64,000 bases of DNA from assembly GCA_004352715.1 (NCBI GenBank), contig SCFE01000031.1, positions 1,798,535 to 1,862,534 of the forward strand, in the 5' to 3' direction. Shown piece after piece: positions 1 through 11,558 of the stretch. Position 1 is the stretch's first letter. Each line of letters opens with the position of its first letter. The notes below the pieces were generated by a model. The model made no database searches. It saw nothing but the letters and a program-made list of their open reading frames with translations, and had not been told where the DNA came from. The position numbers and the translations under genes are program-made. This DNA comes from Hofstenia miamia (lineage: Eukaryota; Xenacoelomorpha; Acoela).

Positions 1-29
<29 letters not shown>
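1..29. repeat. (TA)n microsatellite
   Basis: A pure TA dinucleotide run opens the window and probably continues beyond it. Confidence 0.95.
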
Positions 30-32
<3 letters not shown>

Positions 33-667
33 CTATTTAAAAATGGAAATTTAGGAAAATATTCCTACAAAAACTAAAGACTTTCATTTTTAAGTAAATC
101 ACTAAAAAACTTTGGATATAAGAGAAGTAATTTACCATGATATGGCTCCCAATTAGAAGCAAAAAACACAATATTACTATAAATACGAATTTCTCTACTG
201 CTGCGGTAACTACATTCTAATCACATAAACTTTTACAAAACGTACATAAATTTTGGAAAAGTAGCAAAATTTCACTTCTGAGCGAACAGTTTATGATAAA
301 AAGTATGGATTTGTATATGATAGGGACAAGAAACCCCAATCAACGACTAACCGTTAAATGTATCACGAGTATTTCTTATAAGAATTTTTAAAATTCATTA
401 GCCTTGATGGATTAAAATATATGATTTGACTGGAAAAATTATCTCACACACACACCGCACTTTGCATATAAACATACTAGTTGAATTTTGCGGTGAATTC
501 CACATAAAACAACACTTGAAACAAAGTATGGGATTACAGTAAACCAAGCAACTCATTTGTAGAAAGCAAACATCATTTAAACGCAATGTGTCGTCTTCGT
601 AGTTAACTGGGCGCTATTCCAGTCTATTCTTTAGACGCGATAATTTAAACACCGTCTCACTAGTAGC
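30..667. other. AT-rich non-coding stretch
   Basis: No exon, repeat or RNA gene could be supported here. The short open frames are what AT-rich DNA gives by chance. Confidence 0.5.
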
Positions 668-725
668 ATGTTAACTGTTAACCAGGACGATGAGATGCTC
701 AGCTGCTCTCCAATAGATATTCCGG
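668..725 (+). CDS. Tentative first coding exon of unknown three/four-exon gene
   Basis: The frame opens with ATG at 668, encodes about 19 residues rich in Asp, Glu and Ser (MLTVNQDDEM...), and meets a GTAATT donor after 725. It ends one base into a codon, which is exactly what the exon at 4415 needs (that exon starts with two bases completing a codon), so the joined frame reads through. With it the total coding length is 885 nt, a multiple of three. Against it: the exon is short, the intron would be 3.7 kb, and the opposite strand is also open (631-852). Phase fit is suggestive, not proof. Confidence 0.3.
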
Positions 726-2315
726 GTAATTTTAATAGCCTTTCTTTTGTATTACCGATTAAGTGTATATTTTGCTCAATTCTCCTTGTAAAATGTGTAA
801 TTAATTTGGAAACTGTTCTATTCTTAAATATGATGCAATTAATAATCTGCAATTGATCACTGTTAATATTATTATAATAAAAATTTATAAAAAATTTTTA
901 AACCGTCAAAACGCAATTGGAGACACGAGCATGGCAAATATATTTACTTATTGCACTGAGAGTTCCATATACATAGAGACAGTGACAATTTTTTTATTGC
1001 ATACCATAAATTTTGCATATTTGCTTTTGAATCAGCCTTACTACAATTATTATCATTATTATTGTTATTTGAACTACCGCAATGTTCATCTACCGAGAAA
1101 TACCAAAGCCATCAATATAAATAAATAGCCCGAAGCCCATCAAAATATGAACAATTTGAACAATTTTTCATGTAACAAATATATAGCAACATGTGCTCTG
1201 AGATAATAAAATTCAAATTTTAAAAGTTCATACTTGAATTATTTAACTTCACAGCTTCTACTAATTTTAAATGAGAAGGAGTTTTGAACAATGTAGTTAT
1301 TAATTAACAATTTATGCAAAAAACACCATAAATTTTTATCTATATATACCCACTTTAGGATAGACCATGATTCTTTGTAACGTTGATGGTTGGTATAGTT
1401 GATGGCATAAAAACTTTTTAAATTCCAATTTAGATCGGGTTTTAAGTTGGAACAGATAGTACTACGATAATATTATTTGACAAGTTTGTAAATAGTGTTG
1501 ATTTACGACACGTTATGCAAAGAATTTCAAATTTCAATTTGCTTTGCAATTTAATAGATATTATTGATACTCGTTAAAAAGTAAATATTATCACATTTTT
1601 ACTAGTAGCATAATTTCTAAAAAGCATGCATTTTAAAAAATAGAAAGCCATTTCCTGAAATATATGGTTTATTTCTACAAAAACCTTATAAAAATCCTTC
1701 AGAATCTTTCTTAGGAACATCCTTTCATATGCATGTGTGCAACTTATCCTATAATCAATTCGTTGTTTATTCCCAACTGTAAAAAAATAGCAATACTAGA
1801 AGTATTTTTTTGTGTAAAAAAATGGTCTATTCAGAAGTGTCTCCCAAAAGGTTATTTTCAGTACTAAATGTGATCATGAACCCCTTGCATATGCTCATAA
1901 ATGACATATATTGGAATTGCAAAACAAAATAAAAAACAACTATTTTTAGATAACATTAGAAAGTTCTTTAATACCAATTGCTACAATTTATGCCTAGACT
2001 CCATTTTGTAACAAATTCAGACTAATTCTTGTAACTCCAATAGTCTCACAAATTATGTAATACCACAAACAGTTGCATTAAAGATTGAAATAATTCTGCA
2101 TAGTATTGCACAAGCAATGGATTTGCAAAACATTGATAAGAATGTATATGCTATTTGATAGCAAGCATTTCACACCACACTGTATTTCCCAAGAGGTAAG
2201 ATTTCCCAATTGTTATCGTGTTCCAAACACGGTATTAAATATCGCTAGCCAAGCAAGTTTCACAAATACTGTAATTTAAGTTGTGCTAATTACATTATTT
2301 AATGCAATATTCTTT

Positions 2316-2319
<4 letters not shown>

Positions 2320-2348
<29 letters not shown>
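2320..2348. repeat. (TA)n microsatellite
   Basis: A run of TA dinucleotides broken only at its edges. Confidence 0.95.
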
Positions 2349-2349
<1 letters not shown>

Positions 2350-2354
<5 letters not shown>

Positions 2355-2460
2355 CAGCTTTAACGTTAGGTGTTATATCATTTATGCATAGTGCAAATAA
2401 AATAGGCCCTAAGGATTTTCCTGCCTGATCACACTCAGAAGATAGTAAACTAATTTTTAC
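2350..2460 (-). pseudogene. LINE reverse-transcriptase remnant
   Basis: On the minus strand the frame reads SLGPILFALCINDI, which matches the conserved GS-LGP-LF-LYINDL block of non-LTR retrotransposon reverse transcriptases (motif 4/B region). Only about 35 codons are recognisable and the (TA)n run cuts it off downstream. A dead fragment; the clade cannot be named. Confidence 0.55.
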
Positions 2461-4414
2461 ATATTTAATACGGCTTTGCTTCCTATTTTGCGTCGCCATC
2501 AAATCAATATTTTGTAATTTTATTCCAAAATATGAAAATTCTTAGAGTTGTCTGTTTAGTAAAGGTCAAGTTGTGCAACGCAGCATAAATTATATTTAGA
2601 TTTATTGAGTTTAACTGTTAAATAATGTATAAAATGGCATCACTGAAACAACATCCCCGACGGAAATCACATTCTTTCTTAAACAGGATAAATTCTGAGA
2701 CTACGTACATGTAAAATTTGATAGCAATGTTTTTTTGCGATAGTTTTCAAAATGGATGTGTCATGGCAATATGTATTTAAATTTTATGGTTCACTGAGTA
2801 ATCTGTTTTATATATTTACTACACTCGGGTGTAAATATACAAAAACCGATTATTCTAATGTATATTAGAACAGTAAGCGCGAGACGGGTATCAATTTGGT
2901 ATGTATCCTCAGCAACGTAAATATGATTTGGCATTTATATGTTTAAATTAACATCCTAAACTAGTGCCAAAATTTTCCTTGATTTAAAATGTATAAAATA
3001 AAATTGAGTACAAACTTTCAAATAATCTTGTCTTTCCTTAATACAGGTGTATTTTTTCTTGAAATGTCTTGAAAATTCGTTATTGGCTTCTGTTTAATAA
3101 TTTTAATCCATTAAAACAATTAGCGTATTCAAGTGGAAAATCTTAAAACCCAAGCAATGTCTACATTGCCTCCTCCGAAAGTTCTTGATTAAACTCATTT
3201 AACAAGGCAGTGACTAAACGCAAGAAGAAGATGTTCACCGAAAATAAATAATAATAATAGAAGTTCAACAAATTTATTGATTATAAAAACTACAAACTAA
3301 TACACGACATGAATATTTATAAAATATTGAAAAGCAACCTACGGCATCGCTATTGTAAATATGTGTGGAGTTGGGAAAGATAAAAGCAGTGGGTGATTGA
3401 GGAAAGGTATAACAGAGTAGGATAAAGGCCGAAAGGCAATTAAGGTATAATGAGAAAACATTGCATGAAAAACAATGTTGCAATGCAGAAAATCGTGATA
3501 GAGAAGAAAGCACAAGTGTCTAATGAAGGTAGGGCAGGAAAAAGTTTTCAAGTGCACTGTTAACGTTAGCAAGATACAACAGCAACCATAAACTGGGTAA
3601 AGAAGCCCGTGAAAGGGGTAACTGAGGTAAGGTACAAGTATAAGCTATGCAAAATAAATGATACAATAGACATTATATTAGCTGGATGTGAGATATTAAC
3701 CTTGCAAGGTAGGATTAGTAGCAAGCATGGGATAGAAGCAGGAGATAATTGGTTTGAATGAAAGGGTTAAGCTACTTCGGGATATATAAACTTGCAAGTC
3801 GGTAGATAAAGAGGAAAGAATGAGAAAGGTGATAGATATATCATTATGAAGAGGAAATGCAGAAAGCAAGCAGACCGGTTAAAAACTAAGAAGTACTCCT
3901 AGTAATAGTTGGCAATGTTCCTAAGGAATGTATTGAGCTAAACTATCGCAACTGAACTATGGAACAAACTAGACAATGGAATAAGAACGGAAAGGAATTA
4001 CAACGAATTTAGCAAAAAATACGAACATTGCATATAACACGAATAAATCAAGCAGTGCATTATATGTAAATCAAATGTATATTATTTTGTAATGTATTTG
4101 CATTGATTATTGTTACAATTATTATTTTTAAACGACATTAAATATAGCTAAATCAAATGTGTTAACTGTAACATGAGATAAATTGAATTGGTAATGAATT
4201 ATTTGATAAACATTTCATTTCAAAGACAAAGCACACTGCAAGAAATTCTGGCAGACGTATTCCATTCATACAATATTTTTAAACATTGTCAAATACATGC
4301 TTGGTCAGAAAATCCGTTCCGAATGACTAAGTATTCGAGTTGAATAATGCAGCTGAAATTCGCGTGCGACGTAGTGTTGGTGAATTATTCAGATTTTAAA
4401 TATGTTCCATTTAG

Positions 4415-4554
4415 AAAGACAGCTGTTGATGGGCAAGACCGACCAGTGGGAGATTTTCAAGGAATTTCACTGTAAGGTATGGTTTGGAAAAAGCAAACAG
4501 TTGAACAGTCATGGTGTTCCAATAAAGAACTACAAGGTTATGCACTCCTTCAAA
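4415..4554 (+). CDS. Exon of unknown gene (gene 1)
   Basis: A TTTAG acceptor precedes 4415 and a strong GTAAGT donor follows 4554. The open frame encodes about 46 residues (RQLLMGKTDQWEIF...NYKVMHSFK), a mixed charged/aromatic composition unlike random AT-rich translation. The exon ends in phase 0, matching the phase-0 start at 5986. An in-frame ATG at 4402 lies just before the acceptor, so the gene could instead begin there; I prefer the spliced reading because of the TTTAG site. Function not recognised. Confidence 0.6.
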
Positions 4555-5985
4555 GTAAGTTTTGTACCACTGATGAAAATCGTTTTAAGACTATGATGGA
4601 GTTCTTATTATCTTTGTTTCCCTGAATGATTTTTGAGACACATATGCTTAAGTGAAAAATATATTTAACCATATTTCCACTAGCATTACTACAAAGTAAC
4701 ACATTTTTGAATAATTTTATTTTTTAAGAAATATGGACACATCCATGGATTCGTGCGCACTCATGTTCTAAAAATTTATTTTTTCAATGATAAATCAGAT
4801 TTTATGTAAAAACATTCAAATTCTTGTCATACCTAAGTTCAGATAATGAGTCGGTCTAATCTAATGTCCATGCAAACAACAACTACCCTCAAATATTTTG
4901 CATTCTTGAGAAAAACAGTGTGAGCCCGTTCATGCGCGCTAGGACTTGACCGCGCCACATCGCGAATTAAGGGGCAAAAGTTAGAGACATTTTAAGAATT
5001 TTATATATCTTCACTCGTTTGTGAATTATAAAAGTTTGAAAAATTTTTTGAGGAAACCATGACAGATTTTGAAAAATTCCTAATGAATATCGGGTTAAGG
5101 GAATTCATTGGATAGATAAAAAGGTGTAATAAAGATTACTTGAATTCACTAAAATTCGATATTTCTGAAATTAAAAAGCAATCGTGCAAAATGTAAAAAA
5201 CCTGCAGGAGTAGTACGTCGCTTTCTCTTATATCGGCTACGTGTTGTGCACGGCGTAGAAAGTTTAATAGTTATGAAATGCGAATCAATAAGCTGTATCT
5301 TATGGTTTCATTAAATTCCTATAAAATTGTGCAAAATTAAATTAGGATTGGGTTATTTATCAAACGACAATATTTGAGCTTGTCGGATTGAGCAAAATTG
5401 ATTAGGATGTAATATAACGTCAATATTTACAAAAATCCAAAACTAATTTTTCTGAAATTCGATCAAAAAAAATATTAACCACAAAAATCACTATTTATGG
5501 ACAATTTTATCGTTGTTGTTGTTATGTACAATACATATAGATTATAGTATGAACTTTTACAATAAAAAGCAGACAAGCCTAGTAAGAATTTAACTACTTT
5601 TTGTGAGGTGGCCTGCGGTTCGTGGCCCAAAAAGGCACAAAGTACAAATAAAATTAATTGTCACCAATAGATCCAGGAATTAAAAATATGTGATGTATGG
5701 GCCGATTAATCTATCAGAAAGGTTAACTCGTTTTATATCTATGAAATTCACCTTTATTCGTTACATCCTGTATATAAAACTGAAATAAGCATATTACCTT
5801 TTTTATCAAATTATTTGGGTATTATTAACCAGTTACCAGGTACTCATTTTGAACCTGTATTTTAAATAATTTTTTATTCGTTATCTCGACTGAAAATGAA
5901 ATAGCAGAAGGTTCGTAAGTGTATAAGAGTGTGGAACTTAGGTAAAGCAAGCTTTTTGCAATTGAATTCAAATCAGCCTCATTAG
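4555..5985 (+). other. Intron of gene 1
   Basis: Bounded by GTAAGT and ATTAG. No further exon seen. A GC-richer patch at 4920-4980 and another at 5200-5260 may be old repeat fragments, unidentified. Confidence 0.5.
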
Positions 5986-6312
5986 GAAACTGACGAAGAC
6001 ACCATCGAGCACTCCAATGTTTATTATTACGATGATCAGACAATATCGTCAGGTCCACAGTGCGGCCCGTGGCAATATAAGCGGTCATTATCGAAAGAAG
6101 AGAAAGTAGTTCGTCATCCTCTTTGGAGTCACACTAGGCTATTGTACTTTCCAGATGGTAGTGGGTGCCTTTTCAACAATTCACCAGTTTTCAATGATCA
6201 AGTCATCACTTGCAACAAAATCATACTGATGCATCCTTTTGACTCTAAGCTGCGGCAGAGCGTGCTTTTTAAGTACGTTAATTATGAACTTGAAAACATC
6301 AAGCATCATCAG
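5986..6312 (+). CDS. Exon of unknown gene (gene 1), 109 codons
   Basis: Acceptor CTCATTAG precedes 5986 and donor GTTAGA follows 6312. The exon is exactly 109 codons, phase 0 at both ends, and is open throughout. It begins ETDEDTIEHSNVYYYDDQ and contains the segment RLLYFPDGSGCLF followed by VITCNKIILMHPFD. The FPDGSG segment suggests a beta-rich turn, but I do not recognise the family. It joins in phase to the exons at 4415-4554 and 8240-8599, which is the main reason to believe it is coding. Confidence 0.65.
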
Positions 6313-8239
6313 GTTAGAAATTATTGTTCATTACAACTTATAATTGATAGCAATGTTGTGTGAAATTTCCCAGTATTCCAAGCTCCTTTTACTTAAAAAA
6401 TATAAGATCTGATGTAAAATTCAAACATGAGTCAAACATTATTTTCAATTTTTTACACAGGCATGCTTGTAATAAATCAATTTCGCCGTCTTTGAATTTT
6501 AAACTTTTACTAAGGATCTTTAATTTTTATAGATTTTCTTTGCAAATAATTGCATAGTCTTTGTATGAAAATGCAATAACATTTGTAGATCTTTCAATAG
6601 AAATTAAATTTACTTTAGTAAAAGTATAACAAAAATGTTTGGTTAAAATACAATTGAACTTAACAATATTATCTACAAAACAAAAGCTGTTGACAAATGC
6701 AGCCTAGGAAGTGTGTTCAAATATATTTTACCAATGTTTCACAAAGAGTTTAAAGAAAAAATACTAATACTTATTTAACTGTAAAGTTGAAATAGAATAA
6801 TATAAAACAAAATAATTTCTGAATTATATATAATAACCATAACTATAGAAACATTTTAAAATGTTTTTTTGAAAGTCAGAAAAATTATTATAATTATATT
6901 TTAGTGATTTAATTATACTGTATTTTGAAATCTCATAAATGTTCATGAATATATTTTTTTTAAAATTCATCTAATTTTTACATTATAATTTAGATAAAAT
7001 TTGAAATTAGAAGATTGCCTTTTGAGCAGCCTTTTCTGAATTTAAGAGTATAAACACCGAAAAAAATATTAGGCAAGCAAGGTATAATTGTATTATAAAA
7101 GAAGTTGTTTTAATTGTTAAACGTATCAAATAGGTGTAAATAATTTCAAAGATTAATCAAATGTTCTCCGAATACAAAACTCACCAAATTGCTAATAATT
7201 TAATAAGTATGTATGTATGCAAAGTCATATGGGATATTTGACAGAAATAAGTAATTGCAAAGTTTTAATAAGATGCTTAACAAAACCTTGCTTTTAAGAG
7301 TATATATAATAAAATAATATACTAAAAAACAAATAAGCAGTTAGATACAGGAGGAATTTGCTACAAAACCAAAATCAATGATTAACAAAAATCGAAAACA
7401 ACTTATGAGCTATTTGAATGTAAAATGTGTAAGCATGGTCTAAGTACATTATTACTAATGATCATCAGATATAGAAAGCATATGTTTATGTTGGTAAGCA
7501 AAATGCACATAGAAAAGTAAATTAAATCTGCAGTAAAATATATGTATTTTTAAACAATTGGCCTATCGGATAGATATAAGATACTAATTTGAACTAAATG
7601 TCATATAAGGGTGAACTCATTGCATATCACTTGAGTATGAGCAGAAGATCATCTCAAAATGTGACTTGATGGCCTAGTCTACATTATCCGGCTGATACCG
7701 TAGTAAGCAATGTAGAATTCAGTTCCGATAAAAATCCTCCATGCCAGCTAACACTGGAACTATATCATAAACATTGCGAACATCACTAGGCTATAGTTCT
7801 TAAGAAACTACTTCTTCAACTGTATCAAATTCAACCTCCTGACAAATTTCTTGCTACTACAAATGTTTAATGAAAATTTCAGTTCATAAAAACAGATATA
7901 AAAACAATATTTATATGTGTTTACATTAAAATTGTAAACTGAAAAGTTCTCAAATGTTCTGGTTTGAGCTTTGGTCAATCCGAAAAGAAGAATTAAGCCT
8001 ATAATACATTTTGAATTACATATTTAAAAATTTAAAAACTCCATTTCAGTATAGCAAGTGTTCATCTCCTTGAATAAAATGGGCTGCATAGGTCCTTAAA
8101 TTGATTACTAGCAAATTTGTTTTATAAAATATTTAGTGTATCATTAATACATTCATCATAGTAATAAAAAATATGCTCTATTGTAGTTTTATATATATAT
8201 ATCGACATATTTTATTAAAAAAATTAAACATAATTTTAG
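6313..8239 (+). other. Intron of gene 1
   Basis: Bounded by GTTAGA and TTTTAG. It is very AT-rich. A decayed minus-strand coding remnant lies at about 7520-7860 (separate entry), and a short (TA)n run at about 8190. Confidence 0.5.
7520..7860 (-). pseudogene. Decayed coding remnant, unidentified
   Basis: One minus-strand frame reads a protein-like sequence over about 110 codons (QEICQEVEFDTVEEVV, DVRNVYDIVPVLAGMEDFY, ILHCLLRYQPDNVD, AIKSHFEMIFCSY) interrupted by several stops in the same frame. The segments keep a mixed, non-AT-biased composition, which argues for a dead gene or transposon fragment rather than chance. I do not recognise the family. Confidence 0.35.
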
Positions 8240-8599
8240 GAAAGCAGTAAAGGGTTTCATTCTGACTTTTGGAAAGATGAGAATGCCTCTTTGGAATCTG
8301 ATATGAGCAACAGCAAGTGGAGCTTAGAAAGCTCACAAACACTAGATATCAATCTTAACCTCACAAAGACTGTCTTTGACGATCCTAAGCTTTTAGAGAG
8401 CTTGAGCGACAAATACCTGAAGTGTAGCATCTCTCCTTCCACAGTCATTACTTGCCCCTACATGTGGAATGAAGAGCAGCCACTGCAAATCTCAGTTCTT
8501 TGGAAGTTAGCCACCACTTGTATTAAGATGGTGATGAACTTTGATTCAGATAGACAATTTACAGACGTTACCTTCAAGAGATTCACAAAATGCAACTAG
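8240..8599 (+). CDS. Terminal exon of unknown gene (gene 1)
   Basis: A TTTTAG acceptor precedes 8240; the frame is phase 0 and open for 119 codons to a TAG stop at 8597-8599. The sequence starts ESSKGFHSDFWKDENASLES and is Ser/Leu rich with TVFDDPKLLESLSDKYLK in the middle and a basic end (FKRFTKCN). With the exons at 4415 and 5986, and the tentative one at 668, it gives a protein of about 294 residues. No signal peptide, membrane segment or known domain is evident. No AATAAA signal lies in the 200 bases after the stop. Confidence 0.65.
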   Translation, partial: ESSKGFHSDFWKDENASLESDMSNSKWSLESSQTLDINLNLTKTVFDDPKLLESLSDKYLKCSISPSTVITCPYMWNEEQPLQISVLWKLATTCIKMVMNFDSDRQFTDVTFKRFTKCN

Positions 8600-8837
8600 T
8601 GTGTAGATTTTCACGTCATTTATAAACTCTAAAGATAGATATTATTTTGTTTACCATCAAATTTTTTATAAACTACATCAAGAGTTTATATTGGTGTCAC
8701 CTTAGTTGAAACTTTCTGTAAAATTAAATCTTTTACTTACATAATACTAATCCACAGATATCAGTCGATCACAAAACTCTTGTACTAGATATCTTTATTT
8801 GAATTTACATTTTACATGTTACAAAATGTCTAATGTA

Positions 8838-8845
8838 ATCCTAAC
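8838..8845. repeat. Left 8-bp target site duplication of hAT element
   Basis: ATCCTAAC here is repeated exactly at 10113-10120, on the outer sides of inverted ends. Confidence 0.85.
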
Positions 8846-10112
8846 CGAATTTGGAACTGGTTCGACACGACAGGCAGGTTGGCGCCTTGTTAACCAGCTT
8901 CTACATAGTGAGCATTTTGAGGGGGCAGCCATCTTAGGGCTGAAAACCCCATTTTATTGCAAAATTCCTGAGATTTGGTTGTGAATAAATAAAGCCACGA
9001 GTGATTAGTTGTCCACGTTTTTATTAGAATAAAATGCCTTTGCGTCTGCTGAATACTCTTTCGATTGCAGCTATAAACAGGTCGGGTGCACAAATCAGGG
9101 GGATGTTGAGCGGAATTGACTTAATTGCGCTTGTGGGCACCTGCATCGATGTGCGCACAGTTTTGGGAGACAAAAACCGAACTCTAAAATTTCCTTCAGA
9201 AAGAAAAATAATTGTACATTTCAGGGAAATACTGGCGTAAAGCTAAAAAATGTTAACACATTTTGGAAAATATATTCATTTTTACTTAAAAATTACAGTC
9301 ATCAATGATAGTGAACAAAACACCTTGTATTATTTTGCAACGATGTAATTCACATTTATAGCATATTTGTTTCGATTTAACTATTGCAATACCCCATTTG
9401 GTTAGGGTTAATTAATAATGGAAACGGCGCACCACTTTATGCAATGTCATTTCAAATTTGAAAATAGCAAAATATAAAAAATATGGACTTTACATTTCAT
9501 GTTTAACCAATAGATGCGCTTGGTATGATATGTTTTTGTTTACAGTGCTTAAAGCGAATGATCAGCAATTATTGCATTGGATATCTATTTTCAAAGATTT
9601 ATCAAATGTACGCATCAGCAAATAATAAATAAATAAATGCACATATTTGGATAAATTACAGTTTTTTTTAAAAATCTAATATGATTTGTACACTGTATTT
9701 ATACCCTGACGCCTGTAATACATGTAATGGTATAATTTATAATGTCCAAGAATGCATGAAAAACATGGTTATAATTTGCTTAAAAAATTTTATAATATCA
9801 AATTATTTAAAAGCTAACTAATTTTTATATACTTTAAGTAAAACCTTTAAAAAATCTAACATTAATTTAGTTTGCAGCATTTACTATTTAACAGAGCACG
9901 TAACATTGTAAGGCAAGTTGCTTGCACGCAATAGTTCTTGGTATTGCGGTTGACTTAAGAGTAACTTTGAGAAAATGTCCCAGCCAAGTTGCAAACATCA
10001 AACTTTAGGCGCCGGTCAAAATTTTGGAAAAATAGACTGGTCGCCAAGCCGGCTGAGAGAACTTTTGGCCGTTCAGTCGGTTCAGCGAAAATCCTGGCCG
10101 GTTCCAACTCTG
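8846..10112. mobile_element. Non-autonomous hAT-type DNA transposon
   Basis: The left end CGAATTTGGAACTGG and the inverted right end CAGAGTTGGAACCGG are imperfect terminal inverted repeats (both contain TTGGAAC-GG), and both sides carry the perfect 8-bp duplication ATCCTAAC. CAGAGTTGGAAC-type termini and 8-bp duplications are hallmarks of the hAT superfamily. The 1.27-kb interior holds only short frames (for example 9034-9240) with no recognisable transposase, so it depends on another element. The right subterminal region (about 9960-10110) is rich in CCGG/GGCC motifs, which are common near hAT ends. Confidence 0.85.
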
Positions 10113-10120
10113 ATCCTAAC
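10113..10120. repeat. Right 8-bp target site duplication of hAT element
   Basis: Exact copy of 8838-8845 (ATCCTAAC). Confidence 0.85.
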
Positions 10121-11502
10121 AAAACAAAAATAACGGTTTTTGTCAATGCGTTATTTTAGTAGTGTGAGACTAATGTCGTTGCCGGTCCCGGTCCCACTGG
10201 ATCAAAAAACAAAATACTTGACGGGATAAATTGACCATAGGGAACCAAGTTTTCAATTTCAACTAGGACTAATTTAATACAATATTTCCTATTGCATCAT
10301 ATTTGCTATAATATGTTTTAATATTTAATATCACCCGCAAGGCACTACTCTACAAACCATCGCTAAATTACGTAATAATACAAATTGTATTCAACAAATA
10401 CAATGTGTATAGTAAAAGAAGAAACCATGTTTAATCACTAAAACACATATCAAAAGCAATAAGCGTTTCCAAAAATGCCAAATCGAAGCCATGGACAAAG
10501 CCACAAAGCAATACTTTACCACCCTCCGAACCCCCCCCCCCCCCCCACNNNNNNNNNNNNNNNNNNNNNNNNNNNNNNNNNNNNNNNNNNNNNNNNNNNN
10601 NNNNNNNNNNNNNNNNNNNNNNNNNNNNNNNNNNNNNNNNNNNNNNNNNNNNNNNNNNNNNNNNNNNNNNNNNNNNNNNNNNNNNNNNNNNNNNNNNNNN
10701 NNNNNNNNNNNNNNNNNNNNNNNNNNNNNNNNNNNNNNNNNNNNNNNNNNNNNNNNNNNNNNNNNNNNNNNNNNNNNNNNNNNNNNNNNNNNNNNNNNNN
10801 NNNNNNNNNNNNNNNNNNNNNNNNNNNNNNNNNNNNNNNNNNNNNNNNNNNNNNNNNNNNNNNNNNNNNNNNNNNNNNNNNNNNNNNNNNNNNNNNNNNN
10901 NNNNNNNNNNNNNNNNNNNNNNNNNNNNNNNNNNNNNNNNNNNNNNNNNNNNNNNNNNNNNNNNNNNNNNNNNNNNNNNNNNNNNNNNNNNNNNNNNNNN
11001 NNNNNNNNNNNNNNNNNNNNNNNNNNNNNNNNNNNNNNNNNNNNNNNNNNNNNNNNNNNNNNNNNNNNNNNNNNNNNNNNNNNNNNNNNNNNNNNNNNNN
11101 NNNNNNNNNNNNNNNNNNNNNNNNNNNNNNNNNNNNNNNNNNNNNNNNNNNNNNNNNNNNNNNNNNNNNNNNNNNNNNNNNNNNNNNNNNNNNNNNNNNN
11201 NNNNNNNNNNNNNNNNNNNNNNNNNNNNNNNNNNNNNNNNNNNNNNNNNNNNNNNNNNNNNNNNNNNNNNNNNNNNNNNNNNNNNNNNNNNNNNNNNNNN
11301 NNNNNNNNNNNNNNNNNNNNNNNNNNNNNNNNNNNNNNNNNNNNNNNNNNNNNNNNNNNNNNNNNNNNNNNNNNNNNNNNNNNNNNNACCCCCCCCCCCC
11401 ACACACACACACAGACTGCAAATTTTCTCCGGTCATTTACACCAACCATGTTTTCCCCAGCATAGGTTAATCTATTATTATTTGGAAAACCGTAAGATTT
11501 AC
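10121..11502. other. Intergenic or intronic stretch with assembly gap
   Basis: Ns fill 10549-11387. A poly-C run precedes the gap and poly-C plus a (CA)n run follows it, so the gap is a low-complexity sequencing failure. No gene is supported. Open frames reported across the Ns are artefacts. Further 3' exons of the cadherin gene may lie here or in the gap. Confidence 0.8.
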
Positions 11503-11558
11503 TGATATTGCTTAAATTTGCATAAGATGCGCCAGTGATAGTCAAGGAATGACTCAAT
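11503..11558 (-). CDS. Probable cadherin exon (10th, most 3' seen)
   Basis: On the minus strand a TTAG acceptor precedes 11558. The first base completes the codon left open by the exon at 12279-12460 (AG plus A gives Arg). The joined reading VGNSRLSHSLTITG has the spacing and alternating hydrophobics of the last strand of a cadherin repeat. The donor used here (GTAAAT after 11503) is one of several possible, so the end is uncertain. Confidence 0.45.

Larger units (their letters stand above)
726..4414. other. Putative intron 1, with a LINE remnant and purine-rich tract
   Basis: No host exon was recognised. The stretch holds a short reverse-transcriptase remnant near 2350-2460, a (TA)n run near 2320-2348, and a strongly purine-rich plus-strand tract from about 3340 to 4010 that looks like decayed A-rich coding or element DNA without any recognisable motif. 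Confidence 0.4.

Noticed and set aside
631-852. Minus-strand frame of 73 codons with helical character
   Set aside because: Overlaps the tentative plus-strand exon at 668-725, has no partner exon and no recognised family.
9034-9240. 68-codon plus-strand frame with balanced composition
   Set aside because: Lies wholly inside the hAT element bounded by its duplications; no transposase motif.
10391-11557. Long open frames across the N gap on both strands
   Set aside because: Ns translate as X and hide stops; the flanks are poly-C/(CA)n and AT-rich DNA. Only the short part at 11503-11558 has splice support.
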